A stretch of DNA of 64,000 nucleotides from JBMNGH01 sp050949725 (GTDB taxonomy: Bacteria > Bacillota > Thermosediminibacteria > Thermosediminibacterales > Tepidanaerobacteraceae), in NCBI GenBank assembly GCA_050949725.1, contig JBMNGH010000001.1, positions 186,001 to 250,000 on the forward strand. Reading direction: 5' to 3'. Under the pieces are notes generated by a model, which did not search any database, was not told the origin of the DNA, and was given only the letters and a program-made list of their open reading frames with translations. The translations under genes and the position numbers were made by a program. Each line of letters opens with the position of its first letter. Position 1 is the stretch's first letter. Positions 59,508-64,000 of the stretch are shown piece by piece.

Positions 59508-61526
59508 TTATAAATTAATTGTATCTTTGATTGCGCTATGTAAGTTTCGATATTCAGGTAAAGAGAGACAATTTTTTTCCAAAATTTTCTTTGACAAATT
59601 TTTTGTTTGCTCAAGTATTTGTATATTGTCTAACATATTAGCAGTTTTAAATTGACCAAATCCATGCTGTTTATACCCCAAAAATTCCCCGGGGCCCCTT
59701 AATTCCAAGTCTTTTTGAGCTATTTCAAAACCATCATGGCATTTCATAAGAAAGATAAGTCTCTCTCTCGCATTATTATCCTTGGAGTCAGATATTAATA
59801 TACAATAAGATTTTAAACTGCTCCTTCCTACCCTTCCTCTCAGCTGGTGGAGCTGTGCGAGTCCAAACCTTTCCGCATTCTCTATAATCATCAATGTTGC
59901 ATTAGCTACATCAACACCTACTTCTATGACAGTCGTAGCAATAACTACTTGTGTCTGACCACTGATAAATCTTTCAATTACTTCATCTTTTTCGTCCGGC
60001 TTTAATCTACCGTGTAGTATTTCAGTCTTTATCTCTGAATAATTTTGTTTGAGATACTTTTGCAAGTTGAGCACATTTGCCAGATCCAATTGATTATCTT
60101 CAACAGCCGGGCAAACTACATATGCTCGATGGCCGCTTTTGACTTCCCTGGCCATAAAATCATATACCCTGGCTTGCATTTTTTTCCCTACAACATAAGT
60201 CTCCACAGTCTTCCTTCCATCAGGCATCACCTCTATGGTAGATATATCCAGATCGCTATACAGAACCAGGGCTACCGTCCTGGGAATCGGTGTGGCACTC
60301 ATTACAAGCACATCAGGCAACTGCCCTTTTTTTATAAAAGCTTCACGCTGCTTCACTCCAAACCTGTGCTGTTCATCAGTAATAACCATTCCAAGCTTAT
60401 TAAAATGCACATCTTTTTGGATCAATGCATGAGTCCCTACTACTATATCTACTGTGCCGTTTTTTGCTCCATGTAGGATAAGGTTTTTCTCTTTATTAGG
60501 CATTCCTCCCCTAAGAATTTCTACTTTTATATTATGTGGGCATAAAAATTTTTTTAATGTTAAAAAATGTTGTTCTGCTAAAATTTCAGTCGGGGCCATC
60601 ATAGCGCCTTGATAACCGTTTTTTGCAGCCAGAAATAACGCTGCACATGCAACGACAGTTTTCCCACAACCCACATCGCCCTGAATGAGCCTATTCATAT
60701 TTTTATCCTTTTTTAGATCATCTACTATATCTCTCAATACCTTTTTTTGGCCGGAAGTCAGTTTAAATGGTAGCCCTGAAATAAAAAGGGTCAGATCAGT
60801 ATTATGGTAATAATTAATCCTATTAGTGCCCAATAAGTGCTGCTTGACCAAACCTAAGGAAAGCTGAAAAGTCAAAAATTCTTGAAAAGCAAGTCTGTGT
60901 CTCGCCTTTTTTAGCATATTGAAATCCTTTGGAAAATGAATACTTCTCAGTGCATCGGTCAAACTCATAAGGCTATATTTTTTTAAAACTACTTCCGGTA
61001 AAATTTCTTCAATGTTGTCTATACTATCGACCACATTTTTTGTAGTTTTTCTGACAATTTTTTGCGACAAGCCTTTTGTCAACGGATATACCGGTAGTAT
61101 TCGAGGTACTTCCTTAACGTCTCTAAAATCTATCCACTCGGGGCTGTTAATCTGGAACTCACCATATATTTTTTTTGTTTTGCCGATTAATAGCAATCGT
61201 TGACCCTTGTAAAAATTATTCACAATAAAAGGCTGGTTGAAGAAGACCGCATAGCCGTCATTTTTTCCATCCGTGACCGGCAGCTTCGAAATACGCACCC
61301 CCGGTTTTATCCTTTTTGTATACGCCTTAGCCTTAACAGTACATAAAAAGGCCCCATTTTTATTTTCTGTGCTGTTCTTAAAATTCAAAGGTGTCAAATC
61401 AACATAATCTCTGGGAAAAAAATATAGCAAGTCATCCACTTTTTCAATACCAAGCTTTAAAAATAATCGGGCCCTTGCCGGCCCAATTCCCTTCAAAGTA
61501 TGTAGTTTTGCCGAGAGATCTAACAA
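59508..61526 (-). CDS. recG: ATP-dependent DNA helicase RecG
   Basis: RecG regresses stalled forks and moves Holliday junctions. From the TTG at 61526 the protein has 672 residues. The N-terminal wedge/OB domain follows an LKGIGPARARLFLKLGI helix-hairpin; helicase motifs are RLIQGDVGCGKTVVA (I), MMAPTEILAEQH (Ia), ITDEQHRFGVKQRE (II), VMSATPIPRT (III), and QVVIATTVIEVGVDV and HQLRGRVGRSS (V, VI). An in-frame GTG at 61535 lies within GGAGTG, the ribosome binding site. It follows fakA, a conserved yloU-fakA-recG cluster. Confidence 0.97.
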   Translation of the reverse strand: MLDLSAKLHTLKGIGPARARLFLKLGIEKVDDLLYFFPRDYVDLTPLNFKNSTENKNGAFLCTVKAKAYTKRIKPGVRISKLPVTDGKNDGYAVFFNQPFIVNNFYKGQRLLLIGKTKKIYGEFQINSPEWIDFRDVKEVPRILPVYPLTKGLSQKIVRKTTKNVVDSIDNIEEILPEVVLKKYSLMSLTDALRSIHFPKDFNMLKKARHRLAFQEFLTFQLSLGLVKQHLLGTNRINYYHNTDLTLFISGLPFKLTSGQKKVLRDIVDDLKKDKNMNRLIQGDVGCGKTVVACAALFLAAKNGYQGAMMAPTEILAEQHFLTLKKFLCPHNIKVEILRGGMPNKEKNLILHGAKNGTVDIVVGTHALIQKDVHFNKLGMVITDEQHRFGVKQREAFIKKGQLPDVLVMSATPIPRTVALVLYSDLDISTIEVMPDGRKTVETYVVGKKMQARVYDFMAREVKSGHRAYVVCPAVEDNQLDLANVLNLQKYLKQNYSEIKTEILHGRLKPDEKDEVIERFISGQTQVVIATTVIEVGVDVANATLMIIENAERFGLAQLHQLRGRVGRSSLKSYCILISDSKDNNARERLIFLMKCHDGFEIAQKDLELRGPGEFLGYKQHGFGQFKTANMLDNIQILEQTKNLSKKILEKNCLSLPEYRNLHSAIKDTINL

Positions 61527-61544
61527 ATTTATCACTCCATTTAT

Positions 61545-63242
61545 TTACTCAACAGAAATGATATAATAATACAAGCTCTGCCCCCCATCATAAAACTCCA
61601 CATCAAAGTTTTTATAAGATTTCATCAATGTATCGGCTGTATGTTCAGCTATTGATGATTCAACTTCACTTCCGTAGTAAATAGTAATAATGCCGCCATC
61701 TCTGTCTTTGACCATATTACTTACCAAATCATCCATTACCTTTTTCGGAGCCTTGCCTACATATAATAGCTTGCCATCTTGAATTCCTAAAATATCCCCT
61801 TGCTTGATCTTTGTTCCATTCCACGCTGAATCTCTGACAGCATATGTAACCTCTCCAGTAACAACAGATTTAATACTTTCACTCATATTTGAAACATTTT
61901 GTTCGATAGAGATTTCAGGATTAAAAGAAAGCAAGGCCGCTATGCCCTGAGGTATTGTCTTTGTAGGAATTACATGTATATCCCTATTACTTAGATTTTT
62001 AACCTGTTCAGCAGTCAATATAATATTTTTGTTGTTTGGAAGTATTATTGTATGTTTGCTCTCGTGCTCTTTAATAGCTGATAATATGTTTTCTGTGCTT
62101 GGATTCATTGTTTGACCGCCTTCTATAACATATGCACCCATACTTCTGAATATTGCATTGAGCCCATCACCTTGAGATACAGCAATAATACTTATATCTT
62201 TATGTTGTTGTGTGTTAATGTGTCCTTGTTGTGTGATATTGTGCCCATTGACATCATACTTATCATCTACATTCCGCATGTCTTCTTCACTCGGCTTATC
62301 AACTAGTGTTTGATGTTGTAACTTCATATTATCAATTTTAACTTTTGAAAGCTCACCATGCACTATCGCAGTTTCTAACACCTGCCCGGGGTGATTCGTA
62401 TGGACATGGATCTTAACTAAATCATCTGTGCCAACTACAACGAGTGAGTCTCCTAGTTCTTGGAGTTTTATCTTAAATCCTTCTATATCGATATTTCTAC
62501 CCCTTACAAAAAGTTCGGTACAATAGATCTTGTCAATTTTAGTATCAGTTTCAATAATCGAAGTATTTGACGCTTGTGATGGTTGTTCAATTTCGTAAGT
62601 ATCAGAATGCAGCCGTATCTGCGGATCTCTGATAACATCAAGAAAGCCTTTCATTATAAATACCAGGCCTTTGCCTCCTGCATCGACTACCCTGGCTTCT
62701 TTTAATACAGGTAACATTTCCGGTGTCTTTTCAAGTACTTTTTCACCGTAATCAACTATTTTCTCGAGCAGAACTGAAATATCTTTAGTATGCTTGGCTT
62801 CCGCTAGCATCCTTTCAGATGTTTCTCTGGCAACAGTCAGTATTGTACCTTCTACAGGTCTCATTACAGCACGGTAAGCCGCATCAACACCTGTTTTGTA
62901 TGCCATTGCCAAGTCAACCGCTGACAAGCTACGCTTTTTCGAAGAGATTCCCTGTGCAAAACCCCTGAACAATTGAGACAAAATAACCCCTGAATTACCA
63001 CGTGCACCCATCAAAGAACCCCAAGCAGCAGCATCTGCTACTTTTTTCAAATCGTCGGATGATAGTCTTTTGAGCTCTTCAGTAGCTTGATCCATAGTAA
63101 GTGACATATTCGTCCCAGTATCACCATCAGGCACCGGAAACACATTAAGCGAATCCACGAGATTTTTATTGTTTTTTAGTACCACTGCCCCATGAATAAT
63201 GGCATTCTTCAGCAACTTTCCATCCAGTTTTTGAATTACCAA
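61545..63242 (-). CDS. fakA: Fatty acid kinase catalytic subunit FakA (DAK2/YloV)
   Basis: FakA, with a DegV-type FakB, phosphorylates exogenous fatty acids for PlsY. The 565-residue protein has an N-terminal DhaL ATP-binding domain (about 1-200) with FPVPDGDTGTNMSLTMDQA and GARGNSGVILSQLFRGFA, a middle domain (about 225-300, containing GDSLVVVGTDDLVKIHVH with HTNHPGQVLETA), and a C-terminal DegV-like domain. A low-complexity segment with HNITQQGHINTQQH (near 330) separates them and may be a variable linker. The start is TTG with AGGGGG upstream. Confidence 0.95.
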   Translation of the reverse strand: MVIQKLDGKLLKNAIIHGAVVLKNNKNLVDSLNVFPVPDGDTGTNMSLTMDQATEELKRLSSDDLKKVADAAAWGSLMGARGNSGVILSQLFRGFAQGISSKKRSLSAVDLAMAYKTGVDAAYRAVMRPVEGTILTVARETSERMLAEAKHTKDISVLLEKIVDYGEKVLEKTPEMLPVLKEARVVDAGGKGLVFIMKGFLDVIRDPQIRLHSDTYEIEQPSQASNTSIIETDTKIDKIYCTELFVRGRNIDIEGFKIKLQELGDSLVVVGTDDLVKIHVHTNHPGQVLETAIVHGELSKVKIDNMKLQHQTLVDKPSEEDMRNVDDKYDVNGHNITQQGHINTQQHKDISIIAVSQGDGLNAIFRSMGAYVIEGGQTMNPSTENILSAIKEHESKHTIILPNNKNIILTAEQVKNLSNRDIHVIPTKTIPQGIAALLSFNPEISIEQNVSNMSESIKSVVTGEVTYAVRDSAWNGTKIKQGDILGIQDGKLLYVGKAPKKVMDDLVSNMVKDRDGGIITIYYGSEVESSIAEHTADTLMKSYKNFDVEFYDGGQSLYYYIISVE

Positions 63243-63261
63243 AGTATGAACCCCCTGTATA

Positions 63262-63615
63262 TTACTTTATCCTGACACCATGAACTATTACGTTTACTTT
63301 ATCCGGATTTACTCCCAATAAATTACCTAATGTAAAATAAACCTTTTCAATTATGTTATTTGCGACTTCACTAATCTTAGTCCCATATTGTACTATGATG
63401 TATAAGTCCACAGAAAATGCATCTCCGTCTACGTGAATCTCCACTCCTTTTCCTAGATTATCCTTACCTAAAAGTTCTGTTATACCATCGCTCATCTTGC
63501 GTGAAGCCATTCCCACAAGGCCATAACATTCCATTGCTGCATTACCTGCTATAAGTGCGATAACTTCCTTCGATACTTCAACATCACCGAGATTATTCTT
63601 CAGAATTGTTTTCAA
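63262..63615 (-). CDS. yloU: Asp23/Gls24 family envelope stress protein (YloU)
   Basis: Asp23-family proteins associate with the membrane and are linked to cell-envelope stability. The 117-residue protein (TTG at 63615, GAAAGGAGG 7 bases upstream) has the core VSKEVIALIAGNAAMECYGL, DGDAFSVDLYIIVQYGTKIS and VNVIVHGVRI. The frame is open six codons earlier, but those encode the ribosome binding site. It precedes fakA, as yloU-yloV in B. subtilis. Confidence 0.94.
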   Translation of the reverse strand: MKTILKNNLGDVEVSKEVIALIAGNAAMECYGLVGMASRKMSDGITELLGKDNLGKGVEIHVDGDAFSVDLYIIVQYGTKISEVANNIIEKVYFTLGNLLGVNPDKVNVIVHGVRIK

Positions 63616-63633
63616 GTAATTGCCTCCTTTCAA

Positions 63634-63823
63634 AACGATATCCTCAATAATCTATAAGCCAGCGTGCAACTTTATATTATGTAAATACTTTATCAGCTCA
63701 TATACAATTATATTATATTTTTAAAGTTTTTTTAACACCTGTAATTTTTTAAAGCATTTTTCAGGTTTTTTAAGTCAGGTAAATTTTTGCTCAATAATAT
63801 TTTACACCATCATTTCTATTTTA
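63634..63823. other. Divergent intergenic region between yloU and rpmB
   Basis: AT-rich, with many T runs. A nine-base word CAGGTAAAT occurs at about 63776 and again at about 63827, next to the rpmB promoter, and related CAGGT words lie between. I find no gene here. The promoter of the yloU operon should also be here, but no good -35/-10 pair stands out. Confidence 0.35.
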
Positions 63824-63852
63824 TTGCAGGTAAATAATTTATGTGATAAAAT
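63824..63852 (+). promoter_or_regulatory. Possible SigA promoter of rpmB
   Basis: Plus strand TTGCAG, 17-base spacer, TGATAAAAT (extended -10 with TAAAAT), followed 25 bases later by the rpmB GTG behind AAGGAGGTG. The -35 is weak. Confidence 0.45.
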
Positions 63853-63877
63853 ATCGTTGTGCTAAGGAGGTGTGACA

Positions 63878-64000
63878 GTGGCTAAGTGTGAAATTTGTGG
63901 CAAACTCCCCAGAAAGGGCATACAGTTGAGCCATTCCCATATAAAATCAAAACGAGTATGGGCTCCGAATATCCGCCGGGTAAAGGTTAATTTAGACGGT
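63878..64000 (+). CDS. rpmB: 50S ribosomal protein L28, N-terminal part (cut by window edge)
   Basis: I translated this frame from the GTG at 63878, which has AAGGAGGTG five bases upstream. It reads MAKCEICGKLPRKGIQLSHS, then HIKSKRVWAPNIRRVKVNLDG, the N-terminus of a zinc-binding L28 with Cys residues in CEIC. 41 codons are visible and the gene continues past the window. It is divergent from yloU, exactly as rpmB and yloU are arranged in B. subtilis. Confidence 0.95.
   Translation, partial: MAKCEICGKLPRKGIQLSHSHIKSKRVWAPNIRRVKVNLDG

Noticed and set aside
1..64000. CRISPR array, tRNA/rRNA genes, prophage or intact insertion sequence
   Set aside because: I saw no regularly spaced repeats, no tRNA-like or rRNA-like conserved blocks, and no transposase, integrase other than XerC, or phage structural genes.

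Overview
The window is chromosomal DNA from an AT-rich, endospore-forming, flagellated anaerobe of the Firmicutes, most likely class Clostridia. The evidence is spoVS, an alpha/beta small acid-soluble spore protein and ylbJ, a complete flagellar operon, a pta-ackA acetate pair, FabK in place of FabI, CodY with HslUV, and many TTG starts behind strong Shine-Dalgarno (SD) sites. A relative of Thermosediminibacterales or Thermoanaerobacterales (Tepidanaerobacter-like) is a guess from gene order, not a proven assignment. Nearly everything is on the minus strand, and the order, read from the high-coordinate end, follows a well-known Bacillus subtilis segment: yloU-fakA-recG, fapR-plsX-fab-acpP, rnc-smc-ftsY-ylxM-ffh-rpsP-khpA-rimM-trmD-rplS-rbgA-rnhB, dprA-topA-trmFO-xerC-hslV-hslU-codY, then flgB onward.

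Layout. 1-14.2 kb: fla operon running flgB to fliY (fliY cut by the window edge), coding basal body, export ATPase, hook, stator and motor-switch parts. Its leader (14.31-14.45 kb) is a c-di-GMP-I riboswitch followed by an intrinsic terminator. 14.8-18.5 kb: codY, hslU, hslV, xerC. 18.6-23.8 kb: trmFO, topA, dprA, cobO. 23.8-31 kb: an accessory pocket inside the conserved backbone, with ogt (plus strand), a deleted guanine deaminase pseudogene, a secreted SLH plus VanX-type dipeptidase, comM, a small unknown ORF, an Lnt-like membrane nitrilase and a truncated SRAP gene. 31-38 kb: yraN, rnhB, rbgA, the ribosome/tRNA genes and the signal recognition particle genes. 38-42.7 kb: smc, spoVS with its own SigH-type promoter, rnc. 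42.7-49.7 kb: fatty acid and phospholipid synthesis under FapR. 49.8-52.8 kb: rpmF, yceD, ackA, pta. 53-59.5 kb: tmcAL, ylbL, ylbK, ylbJ, a coiled-coil protein, coaD, rsmD, SASP. 59.5-64 kb: recG, fakA, yloU and the start of rpmB.

How the parts connect. c-di-GMP and CodY (nutrient status) sit beside the motility operon, so a riboswitch can cut flagellar transcription when c-di-GMP is high. FapR controls the fab-plsX operon from a promoter/operator I can read directly. I see no tRNA, rRNA, CRISPR array, prophage or intact insertion sequence. No clearly new multi-gene system is present. The observations most worth testing are the riboswitch switch architecture, the SLH-VanX fusion, the decayed pocket, the inverted repeat upstream of pta, and the two-sided small element near 59.0 kb.
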